A model generated the notes under the pieces. It searched no databases, was not told where the DNA came from, and saw nothing but the letters and a program-made list of their open reading frames with translations. Below, in pieces: positions 7,364 through 15,459 of a DNA stretch of 32,074 bases. The translations under genes were made by a program, and so were the position numbers. Each line of letters opens with the position of its first letter. The first letter of the stretch is position 1. Source of the DNA: CAZJHD01 sp964545855 (GTDB lineage Bacteria > Planctomycetota > UBA1135 > JACQFD01); the NCBI GenBank assembly GCA_964545855.1, contig CAZJHD010000048.1:1-32074 (forward strand), in the 5' to 3' direction.

Positions 7364-8967
7364 GTGGGGCACTCGACCTGCACGAGGCCCGAGCCGCCCC
7401 CGCCGCTGTTCCCGCCGCCGCTGCGGCCGCCGACGCTCACCGTCGGCTCCGCCTGACCCGTCGTGAAGGTCTCGTAGTACCCGCGCCCGCCGCACGTGCC
7501 GCAGGGGCGCGCGAGGCGGTCGACGATCTCCATGTCGCCGGCGTTCTCGACGTAGGTCGAGAGGAGGAACTGGTAGCGCTCGAAGCTCGGCGCGCGGAGG
7601 TACCACTCCTCGGCCGTCTCGGGCTTCTTCGCTCCCTGGTTGTTGCCGCTGCCGCCGCCCTGGCGCTCGAGGAGACGCTTCATCTTCGCCTCGAGGTCCT
7701 TCTCCTCCTGCGACTTCACGGGGCCGGCGGCGCCGGGCGCGCCCGTGACGGACAGCAGGTTCGACACGCCGTCCTTCGCCTTCTGCTTGCCGAGCGTGAA
7801 GGTGGCGTTCCCGTAGCTCACCTGGCGCACGCGCGGCCGCGTCTTCGGATCGGCGTTCCGCTCGGTCCAGAGCTTCTGGACGTTCGCCTCGGTGAACTCG
7901 GCGGACTCCTTGGAGAGGATCGCGGCGACGGCGGCCACGACCTCCTTGCGCGCCTCGCGGTTCACCCAGGCGACGGCGGCGGAGAGCCCGAGCTTGCGGT
8001 CGAGCGACTTGTCGCGGATGCGGCGCTCGACGCGCTCGTGGTAGCGCTCGTGCACGCGCTTCACGTAGTCGGCGTGCTTCGACGTTTCGATGTTCGCCTT
8101 GCGCTTCTCCACGTCCTCGCGCGTGCGCGCGTCGCTCCGCGGGAACTTCGCCGGGAACTCGGCGCAGAGCTGCAGCGCCAGATCCCACTTCCGGCGGACG
8201 CGCTGCACCTGGATCTCCGCGAGGTAGTCGATCTCGTCCTGCCGCGCCTTGCGCTGCTCGCAGCGCGCGAGCGCCGAGGAGACCTCTCCCGCGTGCTTCG
8301 CCGGCTCGAGCTCGGAGACCTTCCGGTAGTGCTCCATCGCGTGCTCGAAGTCGGAGATCTTCTCCAGGTAGCGCGCGAGCTCCAGGTGGCCGAGGGCCGT
8401 CGTGAGGTCGTGCCGGCCGAGCTCGTCCCGGTAGAGCTCCTCGCGCGTGTAGACGTCGAGGGCCGGGATGCGGACGCGGCCGGGCTCCCCGTCGAGCATC
8501 TCCCGCGTGTAGAGGAGCGTGCTGTTCTTCTCCTTCAGCAGGATCCCCTGGTCGCCCGACTCGAGGATCGTGCCGACGCGGCGGCTGCCGTCGCGCAGCA
8601 CGAGCTCGTCGACCTCCACGAGGATCTCGTCCGAGGTGAGGTCGACGTAGCCGAACTCGGCGCGGAGCGCCTGCTCGAAGGGAGGCGCGAGCTGGGTCCA
8701 CCGGAGACGCACGATGCCTCCGTTGTCGAGGCGCTTCACCTCGAGGCCCTCTTCGTCGTGATCGGCGACTTCCCCCACGAGGATCTCGCCGTCGCGCAGC
8801 GGGATGAACTTGCCCTGCTCGTCGCCTCCGTCGGAGGAGGCTCCGGAGGAAGCTGCCCCGGGGAGCGCGATTCCATGGACCGCGGCCCCGCCGAGCGGCA
8901 CCGCGAGGGCGAGGAGGAGCGCCGCGGGAAGCAGCGCGAGGCGCGTGGTGGAGATCGGATCGTGCAT
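7321..8967 (-). CDS. exported protein with two Sm/SH3-like segments, helical repeats and a C-terminal CxxCxG pair
   Basis: No named family is recognised for this 548-residue protein. An N-terminal signal peptide or anchor lies at residues 1-29. Two short beta-rich segments follow ('FIPLRDGEILVGEVADHDEEG' and 'VLRDGSRRVGTILESGDQG'), each like the 'dG..i.G.v......gi.l' strands of small SH3/Sm-like domains. A TPR-like helical stretch ('ALGHLELARYLEKISDFEHAMEHY') and a charged helical region come next. The C-terminus holds CGTCGGRG at residue 489 and CPTCHG at residue 533, separated by a Gly/Ser-rich loop. This resembles half of a DnaJ-type zinc-binding domain. Four cysteines in this spacing could bind one zinc, which is unusual for an exported protein. 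ATG at 8967, 29 nt after the GspI-like gene, so it is likely part of the pseudopilin operon. Confidence 0.75.
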   Translation of the reverse strand: MHDPISTTRLALLPAALLLALAVPLGGAAVHGIALPGAASSGASSDGGDEQGKFIPLRDGEILVGEVADHDEEGLEVKRLDNGGIVRLRWTQLAPPFEQALRAEFGYVDLTSDEILVEVDELVLRDGSRRVGTILESGDQGILLKEKNSTLLYTREMLDGEPGRVRIPALDVYTREELYRDELGRHDLTTALGHLELARYLEKISDFEHAMEHYRKVSELEPAKHAGEVSSALARCEQRKARQDEIDYLAEIQVQRVRRKWDLALQLCAEFPAKFPRSDARTREDVEKRKANIETSKHADYVKRVHERYHERVERRIRDKSLDRKLGLSAAVAWVNREARKEVVAAVAAILSKESAEFTEANVQKLWTERNADPKTRPRVRQVSYGNATFTLGKQKAKDGVSNLLSVTGAPGAAGPVKSQEEKDLEAKMKRLLERQGGGSGNNQGAKKPETAEEWYLRAPSFERYQFLLSTYVENAGDMEIVDRLARPCGTCGGRGYYETFTTGQAEPTVSVGGRSGGGNSGGGGSGLVQVECPTCHGVQVQRMLRYR

Positions 8968-8996
8968 CGTCGGTGCTCCGGCCCTCGTCGCGAGGC

Positions 8997-9503
8997 TCAG
9001 CGATCGACCGGGGGCGGCGAGCCCCGCATCTCGATCTCGAGCCGGTGCGCGAAGGGCACTTCTCTCTGGAGGATGGTACGGAATGTCTCGAGACGGCGCT
9101 TCCCTCGCTCCTTCCAGCCGATCTCGACGGTGGCGATGTATTCGCCCGCGAGGAGGGGGTTCTCGCGCAGCTCGATCCGCGCGACGAGGCGGGAGTGGCC
9201 CGGCACCGGCCGCTCCAGGACGAGGGCGGCGGGCGCACCGACCGACCCGTCGGGCTGCATCGGGAAGAGCGCGGGGTCGTCCCGCAGGGAGGCGACCATC
9301 TGGGCCGCCGCGAGGGACGCCTCGTTGCGCGCCTCGGCCGTGCGCTGCAGGGCCGCTCCGAAGGAGAGGAGCCCGAGGATCGAGCTCACGCCGATCACGA
9401 GGATCCCCATGGCGACGATCATCTCGATCAGCGTGAAGCCGCCGGCTCCGCCGCGCGGTGCGCGCGCTCGGCGGATCGGACGGGAGTGCGGGACGAGCCT
9501 CAT
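8997..9503 (-). CDS. gspI: GspI/PilV-like minor pseudopilin
   Basis: This 168-residue protein has a type IV prepilin signal. A basic leader rich in Arg ends in G22, followed by FTLIEMIVAMGILVIGV with the key Glu at +5 (E27), then the long hydrophobic helix. The segment after the helix ('ALQRTAEARNEASLAAAQMVASL') matches the GspI/PilV pattern of an amphipathic helix before the small globular domain. In T2SS, GspI is the core of the pseudopilus tip complex with GspJ and GspK. The ATG at 9503 overlaps the stop of the GspJ-like gene as ATGA, which indicates translational coupling. It is the last of five consecutive pseudopilin genes. GspI and PilV are hard to separate by eye; I prefer GspI because of its J and K neighbours. 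Confidence 0.86.
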   Translation of the reverse strand: MRLVPHSRPIRRARAPRGGAGGFTLIEMIVAMGILVIGVSSILGLLSFGAALQRTAEARNEASLAAAQMVASLRDDPALFPMQPDGSVGAPAALVLERPVPGHSRLVARIELRENPLLAGEYIATVEIGWKERGKRRLETFRTILQREVPFAHRLEIEMRGSPPPVDR

Positions 9504-10621
9504 CGCGGCAGCGGATCGCGGAAGGTCGCGATCGGCACCTCCAGAACGAAGCTCCGCCCCACATGCACCGCGAGGCCCTCGGCGTGCGTGGAGCTGCGGG
9601 TGCCCATCGCCCCCCGCACCCGCACGCGGAGCCGCCGCGGCTCGGCGCTCGCGACGACCATCCACTCGGTGCCGATCTTCACCACGTCTCCGGGGCCGAC
9701 GGAGAGCGGGCGCGGGTCGTCGAGCGGGAGGTCGTTCTCCCTCGAGTCGATCGCCTTCGCGAGACGCACGACGCGGCGGTCGGGCTCCTCGCGGTCGAGC
9801 ACGAGCTGGATGCGGATCCTTCGCGGCACGACGCGCTCGCGCGGATGCACGCCCGTCCCGAGGGCGAGACGGAAGAGGTTCGGCACGCGTGCCCCGGGGG
9901 CGAGGAACTCGCCGCGCGTCGAGTCCCAGGCGATCTCGGGACCGCCGGCGTCGGCCGGCGCGTCCCAGTCGGCCGTGCCGGAGGTCGCGAGGGCGAGGCC
10001 GAAGTGGAGGACGCCGCCCACGATCTCGTGGGACTGATCGGCGAATCCTCCCTTCGCCCGCTCGAACCAGTCGTGGGCGAAGATCGAGCCGGGGGATCCC
10101 GGCTCCTCGCGCAGGCGGACGGCGCGGCGGAGCACGAGGAGCGCCGGGTCCTTGGAGCCGGGGTCGTCCACGGCGGCGTAGGCGACCTCCAGGAGCCGCG
10201 ACGTCGACGCAGGCACGGCGGGCTTCGCCGCCGCCGGCACGACGGGCGTCGAGGCGGACGTGACCCCGGCCGTCGCCACGGGACCCGCCGCCGCGAGGCC
10301 CGCGAGGAAGCGAGCCTCCTCGGCCCGGCCGAGGACGCGCACGAACCGGAGGCGCGGCCACCAGAGCGCTTCGCCGTCGGACTGCGCCTCCGCGTGATCG
10401 ACGACGAAGGGCGAGGTGGACGACGCGTCGGTCTGCGCGAGGTCGAGGCGCGCGAGATCGAAGACCGTGCGCGCTCGCTCCTCCTTGTCGCGGGAGTCCT
10501 CGGAGGTCTTCCAGATGTCGAGGCCCCCGGAGAGGAGACGGAACGCCATCCAGGAGAAGGCGAGGAGGAGCGCCAGCACCAGCAGGAGCTCCACCAGCGT
10601 GAACCCGCGGGAGCGTCTCAC
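9500..10621 (-). CDS. gspJ: GspJ-like minor pseudopilin, enlarged
   Basis: This 373-residue protein has a very short leader (MRRSRG) before the cleavage point and FTLVELLLVLALLLAF with Glu at +5 (E11). The sequence after the helix ('LLSGGLDIWKTSEDSRDKEERARTVFDLARLDL') is typical of GspJ. It is longer than usual for the family (about 200 residues). It has an Ala/Pro-rich insertion ('AGVTSASTPVVPAAAKPAV') and a C-terminal extension holding 'VVKIGTEWMVV...VRGAMGT..THAEG', a module that recurs in the neighbouring GspK-like protein. The GTG start at 10621 overlaps the gspK stop as GTGA and is preceded by GGAGGA at 6 nt. The protein should sit with GspI and GspK at the pseudopilus tip. Confidence 0.86.
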   Translation of the reverse strand: MRRSRGFTLVELLLVLALLLAFSWMAFRLLSGGLDIWKTSEDSRDKEERARTVFDLARLDLAQTDASSTSPFVVDHAEAQSDGEALWWPRLRFVRVLGRAEEARFLAGLAAAGPVATAGVTSASTPVVPAAAKPAVPASTSRLLEVAYAAVDDPGSKDPALLVLRRAVRLREEPGSPGSIFAHDWFERAKGGFADQSHEIVGGVLHFGLALATSGTADWDAPADAGGPEIAWDSTRGEFLAPGARVPNLFRLALGTGVHPRERVVPRRIRIQLVLDREEPDRRVVRLAKAIDSRENDLPLDDPRPLSVGPGDVVKIGTEWMVVASAEPRRLRVRVRGAMGTRSSTHAEGLAVHVGRSFVLEVPIATFRDPLPR

Positions 10622-13600
10622 CGCCGCTCCTCCCGGCGCAGCACGCGCGTCGCCTGGAGGACCTCCAGCACCGAAGCGTCGAGGCGCGGCACGCGCTTCC
10701 AGCTCTCGCTGCGCTTCAAGTCGTTCGTCATCGGCACGATCACGTCGAAGGCGTCCACGGCGTAGCGCACGCCGAAGCGCATCTCGAGCCGCTCGCCGCC
10801 CCGCTCGATGCGGTTCGCGCCGCCGTCGACGCTCGGCTTCGTGAAGAGCCAGAGACCGTCGGCTCGATTCGGCTCCGCCGTCCATCGGCTGCGGCCGTCG
10901 AGCCGCGCGAGGCATTCGACGGAGACGTTCGGGTCGTCGGACTTCTCCTTCCACCAGAGCCGGCGGAAGAAGGCGGAGACCGAGCGATGGTCGACCTGCA
11001 GGGAGTGCACCTCCGGCGCGTCGGAGCCCGGCACCCAGCGGTCCCAGTAGCGGAACGGGAAGCGGAACACGAGCTCGCCGCCTCCATGGGAGACCGCGAG
11101 CGAGCCGTAGCGGCCGCGGAAGATGCCGTTCCCCTGGCGACGGCCCGCCACTGCGACCGTTCCGGGCGCGCCGCCGGGCACGGCTCCGGCGCCGTCCTCG
11201 GCCTCGTCCTCGAAGCCGGGCATCTCGAAGCGGGTGCCCTGGATGCGCGTGTGGTGGATCAGCTCCGAGCCGATCAGGAGCGTGCCCTCGGGCGCGAACT
11301 CGGAGACGTCCTCCACCTCCAGTGCCGCGTCCGTCGCGGCGACGCCGGAGGCGAGCTGCGTCACCTTCAGGTGCTCGAGGAAGACCGCCGTCTCGTAGAC
11401 GCCGTGGGGCCGCGGCGTCGTGCCGAGGATCCCGCGGCCGTTGGGCGCGATCGTGACCGTGCCCGTCGCCGCGTCGTAGCTCTCGTAGCCGATCAGCTCC
11501 TCGCCGAGGAGGAGCACGCCCGCGTCCTGCGGGAGGAAGCCGAGGAAGTTCGCGCCGGCCGCCCCGAGGAGCCCATGGGGGTAGGCCATGAGGTTCGGCT
11601 CCAGCTCGATCGTCGTGTCCGTCGCGAGCGCGGCGACGCGCACGACGTAGCGCCCGAGACGCACGGCCTTCGTGCCGGCCGAGATGTTGGGCGCGGAGAA
11701 CTCGAGCTCGTCGACGGTGCCGGGGAAGACCGATCCGTTGCCGTCGAAGCTGCCCCCCGCCGCGAAGGCGCCGATCTTCCGCGGGAGCTCCCCCGAGGGC
11801 ACCTTCAGAAGGCGCGCGTAGTCGCGCGAGTCGATGGAGGGCGGCGGCGGCTGCAGGGGATTCGCCACGAGCTGCCCGGGCTCGATGAGCACGCGCGGCT
11901 GCTCGCGCGTCGCCACCCAGTACTGGTTCATCGTCTTCGGGCTCCCCCAGAGGATCGTGCGCCAGAAGCCGATCGTCTGCTGCTGCGGCTCGATCAGCGC
12001 GATCCGGTCGAGGCGGCCGGGCCTGCCCGCGAAGACGTCGCCGCGATACACGAGGAACGCGGGGATCGCCTGCGTCGGCAGCGTGTGCTTCTGCGTCCAG
12101 GTGTTGTTCGTCCCACGGAACGAGAGGGCCTGGCGGATGCGGAAGACGGCCCCCGCCTCCTGGCTGACGCCGGGCTCGCCGATCACGCCCTCGACGGCGG
12201 CGAGCGCGACGGGCGCGAGACCGGCGCCGCCGGCGACCTGCGGCGGGAACTGGTTCGGCTGCTGCGTCGTCACGGCGACGCGCACGGAGTTCCAGCGGTT
12301 CGGGTCGAGCCGCGCGAAGTGCCCGTCGGTCGTGATCGTGTCGTACTGCACCCACTCGGCCTTGCCGTCGTCGGTGCCGATCCCGTCGTCGCCGTCGAGG
12401 AGCTGGATCACCCCGTAGTCGTTCGCCGGCGGCTGGTAGTAGTTCGTCGCCGTCACGCCGCTCACGGGAACGGCGCAGGGCACGACGAAGACCCAGGCGC
12501 GCGGGTTCTGGTTGATCTGCGGATCGATCCAGTCCGTCACGAAGGCGTGGGCGCCGCCGTAGCCGTCGTAGGAGCCGTCGGGGAAGTGGGGCGGCGCGGC
12601 GAGACCCCGCTGGATGCCCGTGAGCGTCGTGCCCTGGCGCGAGGCGTAGCGCATGAGCTCGGCGCCGAAGAGCTTGCTGCCCTTCGGAGTGAGCCGCGGC
12701 GATGCGGGCTCCGTGAACTGGAAGACGACGACGTAGCCGCCCGTCGCGGGGAAGGCCTCGTGGAAGTTCGGATCGGCGCCCGGATCGAGGGACTCGAGCG
12801 GGATCTCCGTGAGCGCCTTCGTGCCCTTGCCGTCTCCCTCGACGCCGCGGCCGAGCTGGATCGGCCCGCCCAGCGGAGGCGAGCCCGGGAGCGGCGGGTT
12901 GTTCGCGTCGACGATGTCCTCGAGCTGGAAGCCCGCCGCCACCCTGGCGGCGCTGAAGCGCCCGAGCGTCGTCGGGAGCGTGCCGCCGCCGGGGACGACC
13001 CAGGAGCTGACGCGCGTCGAGTAGCCGTAGAAGGTGACCGTCTCGCCGGCGCGGTGGGCGTTCTGCTGCAGCGTCGTCACGATGTTGAACTCGCGGCGTC
13101 CGCGTCCGCCGGTCCAGGCGGAGAGCCCCGACGTGCTCCAAGTCGTGTCGAAGCTCCGGGACGTGCGGCTCGAGTATTCGATGAGCTCGTTGCCGACGCG
13201 GATCACGCCCCAGAGCGGGAATCCGCGCGCGTCCTCGACGGCGATCTGCGTCGGCGGATCACCCGGCGCGAAGGCGGGCAGGTCGGCCGTGAGCACCGTC
13301 TGCAGCGTGCGGCGCCCGCGCGGGAGCCCGTCCACGAAGAGCGCCACGTCGCCCGGCGCCGAGCCGGCGAAGGAGACCGTGAAGTGGTACCAGGTGTTCG
13401 GCTCGATCTGCCCCGCGACGGGGAAGCGGATCTCGTTCGCGACGGCGAGCAGGTCGTCGGGGTCGTCGCCGGCGGGATCGCGGACGCGCGCCACGAGATC
13501 GCCCTGGTCGATCGCGAGGGAGACGCGGTCGCGGTAGTCGGCGTCGGCGCCGAGGTCGAGGAGCGTCCCCGTCACCTGGCCGCCGTCGGCGCGGAACCAT

Positions 13601-15459
13601 CCGGAGACGGCCCCGGGATAGAGGTATCCCGTCGACGCATCGCCGAGGAGCAGCGGCGCGTCGGCGACGGGCCGCGACCAGGGCGCGAGCCGCTTCACGT
13701 CGCGTCCTTCGATCGACAGCTCCGCGTCGAAGTGCTCCGCGCGCGCGTCGGGGAAGGCGCTCCGCGACGGGGACGGCTGCGCGTGCGAGAGATCGGGATC
13801 CTCCGAGGAGAAGATCGGGAGCGTGTCCGCCAGGACGCGGAGCGACTCGAGGTACGCCTGCGCGCGCGACGGCGGATCGTTGCCGCCGTCCCACACCGTC
13901 GTGTTCCACGGGTAGGTCATCCAGCCGCGCGCGCGGCGGGAGAGCCGGAACGCCTCCTCCAGCTCCACCTGCCGCGTCCAGAGGCGCACGCCCACCTCGT
14001 CGTTGCCGTGGTTCTGCCGGTGCACCTCGACGATGCTCTCCACCTCCACGCGCGCCCGCTCGACACCCGAGGGCGCCATCGTCGCCGCCGACGCCGTGAT
14101 GCGCGTCGCTCCCTCGGCCGTGAAGGCGAAGGGGAGCGTCGCGTAGCGGAGCAGCGCGTCGTTCGAGTTCTCGGCGTTCCGGAGGATCGCCGCGAGCTGG
14201 CGGAGCGAGATCACCTGGTCGACGGCGGCCGGCAGGAGGATCCGCTCCAGGAAGTCGCGCCATCCCTTCACGGGCTCCGCCGCGATGCGACGCGCGAGGT
14301 CGCGCGCCGACTCGCGCGCGACGGGATCCGGCGTGCCGCCGCGCAGATCGAGCCCGACGAGGAGCCGCTCCAAGAGCTCCGGCGGCGCCGAGTTCACGTG
14401 GATCGCGTGCGGCACGAGGGCCGACACGCGCGCCTGGAACGCCGCGTGCGACGTCGTGAAGGGCTCCTCGAGCGTCACGTTGCCCTGCTGGTTCCGCACC
14501 ACGATCCCGTACTCGACGCCGCCGGGTCCCTCGAGGCGGACGGTCGCGCCGGGGCCGAGGTAGCCCGGCTGGTCGCAGCGGAAGGAGCGCTGGAGCCCAT
14601 CGGCGTCGACGGCGGAGACGATGCGCACCGGGGCCGACCAGTCGTCGTGGCCGTTCCGTGCCGACCACTGCGTGAGGAACGGCTCGAGGCGCACGAGGTC
14701 GACGGCGGTGATCGGCGGGCAGCTCTCGGGCTCCATCGCGGCGAGCGTGATCTCGGCGACGGACGCGTAGGGCCGGAAGCCGCCCCGGAGCGCGCGGATC
14801 CGATGCTTCGCGAGGTGGTGCGCGCGCGCGTCGAGGACGGCGCTCCCCGCCGCGTGCGCCGCCGCCTCCTCGTAGGGTCCGGCGGGCGAGCCGAGCGTGC
14901 CGCGGACGCAGTCCTGGAACGTGCTCCCGCTGCGGCGCCCGTAGCGCACGAGCTCGCCCTCGATCCAGAGGCAGCCGCGCTCGGGGAACGACGACGCGTC
15001 GTCGACGACGATCTCCGTCGCCTCCTTGTCGAGCTTCGCCGTGAGGAAGGCCGTGCCGAAGGCGACGCCGAAGGCCTGCGGCGAGGCCGATGCCACGTGG
15101 ATGCGGGCCTGCTCCGGCGTCGCGTGCGCCGAGACCACGGCCGACGACGGGTCGCGCAGGCGGTAGATCGTGTCCGGGAGGTCGAGCGTCATGGCCGCCT
15201 CCGCCGCGTCGTCGTAACCCGGCGTCGGGTCGACCTCGGGATCGGTCGCCTCGAGCCGGCGCACGAGCGCCGCCGTCGCGGCATCGGCCTCCAGCAGCGC
15301 GCGCGCGTCGCCGACGCGGCGGGCGCTCGAGCGCGCCGACCCGCGGGCCGTCAGGAGGAACGCCGTCGCGATCGTCGCGAGCGCCGCGATCACGACGATC
15401 GCGAGGATGAGGGCGTAGCCTCCGCGCGACCCGTCGTTCTTCCGAGCGAGGAGCCTCAC
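10618..15459 (-). CDS. gspK: giant GspK-like pseudopilin with LamG-like domain and repeated GxELIxY modules
   Basis: This 1613-residue protein is several times the usual GspK length of roughly 300-350. The N-terminus has a prepilin leader ending in G14, then YALILAIVVIAALATIATAFLL with Leu, not Glu, at +5, which is characteristic of GspK. 'AIHVNSAPPELLERLL' at about residue 350, followed by helices, matches the conserved 'vNvNtAp.e.L' GspK core. The rest is added cargo. A LamG/concanavalin-like beta-sandwich lies at about 600-715 ('GAVSGWFRADGG', 'NTWYHFTVSFAGS', 'DVALFVDGLPRGRR'). A possible further beta-sandwich is around 1000-1255 ('GTVDELEFSAP'). Repeated modules of the form 'FP..G.L.I.GELI.Y' occur near 146-206, 735-765, 923-972, 1313-1363 and 1376-1420. 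The GTG start at 15459 overlaps the gspH stop as GTGA. It should cap the pseudopilus and display the lectin-like parts at its tip. The N-terminal identity is firm; the cargo function is inferred. Confidence 0.88.
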   Translation of the reverse strand: MRLLARKNDGSRGGYALILAIVVIAALATIATAFLLTARGSARSSARRVGDARALLEADAATAALVRRLEATDPEVDPTPGYDDAAEAAMTLDLPDTIYRLRDPSSAVVSAHATPEQARIHVASASPQAFGVAFGTAFLTAKLDKEATEIVVDDASSFPERGCLWIEGELVRYGRRSGSTFQDCVRGTLGSPAGPYEEAAAHAAGSAVLDARAHHLAKHRIRALRGGFRPYASVAEITLAAMEPESCPPITAVDLVRLEPFLTQWSARNGHDDWSAPVRIVSAVDADGLQRSFRCDQPGYLGPGATVRLEGPGGVEYGIVVRNQQGNVTLEEPFTTSHAAFQARVSALVPHAIHVNSAPPELLERLLVGLDLRGGTPDPVARESARDLARRIAAEPVKGWRDFLERILLPAAVDQVISLRQLAAILRNAENSNDALLRYATLPFAFTAEGATRITASAATMAPSGVERARVEVESIVEVHRQNHGNDEVGVRLWTRQVELEEAFRLSRRARGWMTYPWNTTVWDGGNDPPSRAQAYLESLRVLADTLPIFSSEDPDLSHAQPSPSRSAFPDARAEHFDAELSIEGRDVKRLAPWSRPVADAPLLLGDASTGYLYPGAVSGWFRADGGQVTGTLLDLGADADYRDRVSLAIDQGDLVARVRDPAGDDPDDLLAVANEIRFPVAGQIEPNTWYHFTVSFAGSAPGDVALFVDGLPRGRRTLQTVLTADLPAFAPGDPPTQIAVEDARGFPLWGVIRVGNELIEYSSRTSRSFDTTWSTSGLSAWTGGRGRREFNIVTTLQQNAHRAGETVTFYGYSTRVSSWVVPGGGTLPTTLGRFSAARVAAGFQLEDIVDANNPPLPGSPPLGGPIQLGRGVEGDGKGTKALTEIPLESLDPGADPNFHEAFPATGGYVVVFQFTEPASPRLTPKGSKLFGAELMRYASRQGTTLTGIQRGLAAPPHFPDGSYDGYGGAHAFVTDWIDPQINQNPRAWVFVVPCAVPVSGVTATNYYQPPANDYGVIQLLDGDDGIGTDDGKAEWVQYDTITTDGHFARLDPNRWNSVRVAVTTQQPNQFPPQVAGGAGLAPVALAAVEGVIGEPGVSQEAGAVFRIRQALSFRGTNNTWTQKHTLPTQAIPAFLVYRGDVFAGRPGRLDRIALIEPQQQTIGFWRTILWGSPKTMNQYWVATREQPRVLIEPGQLVANPLQPPPPSIDSRDYARLLKVPSGELPRKIGAFAAGGSFDGNGSVFPGTVDELEFSAPNISAGTKAVRLGRYVVRVAALATDTTIELEPNLMAYPHGLLGAAGANFLGFLPQDAGVLLLGEELIGYESYDAATGTVTIAPNGRGILGTTPRPHGVYETAVFLEHLKVTQLASGVAATDAALEVEDVSEFAPEGTLLIGSELIHHTRIQGTRFEMPGFEDEAEDGAGAVPGGAPGTVAVAGRRQGNGIFRGRYGSLAVSHGGGELVFRFPFRYWDRWVPGSDAPEVHSLQVDHRSVSAFFRRLWWKEKSDDPNVSVECLARLDGRSRWTAEPNRADGLWLFTKPSVDGGANRIERGGERLEMRFGVRYAVDAFDVIVPMTNDLKRSESWKRVPRLDASVLEVLQATRVLRREERR
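10628..10633 (-). promoter_or_regulatory. Shine-Dalgarno site fixing the gspJ start
   Basis: On the minus strand GGAGGA lies 6 nt before the GTG at 10621, inside the last codons of the gspK-like gene. This supports the very short six-residue prepilin leader of GspJ over any upstream start. Confidence 0.7.

Noticed and set aside
9503..10361. Upstream extension of the GspI-like frame beyond the ATG at 9503
   Set aside because: The extended translation is an Arg/Pro-rich shadow of the GspJ gene. The prepilin leader and the ATGA overlap define the start at 9503.
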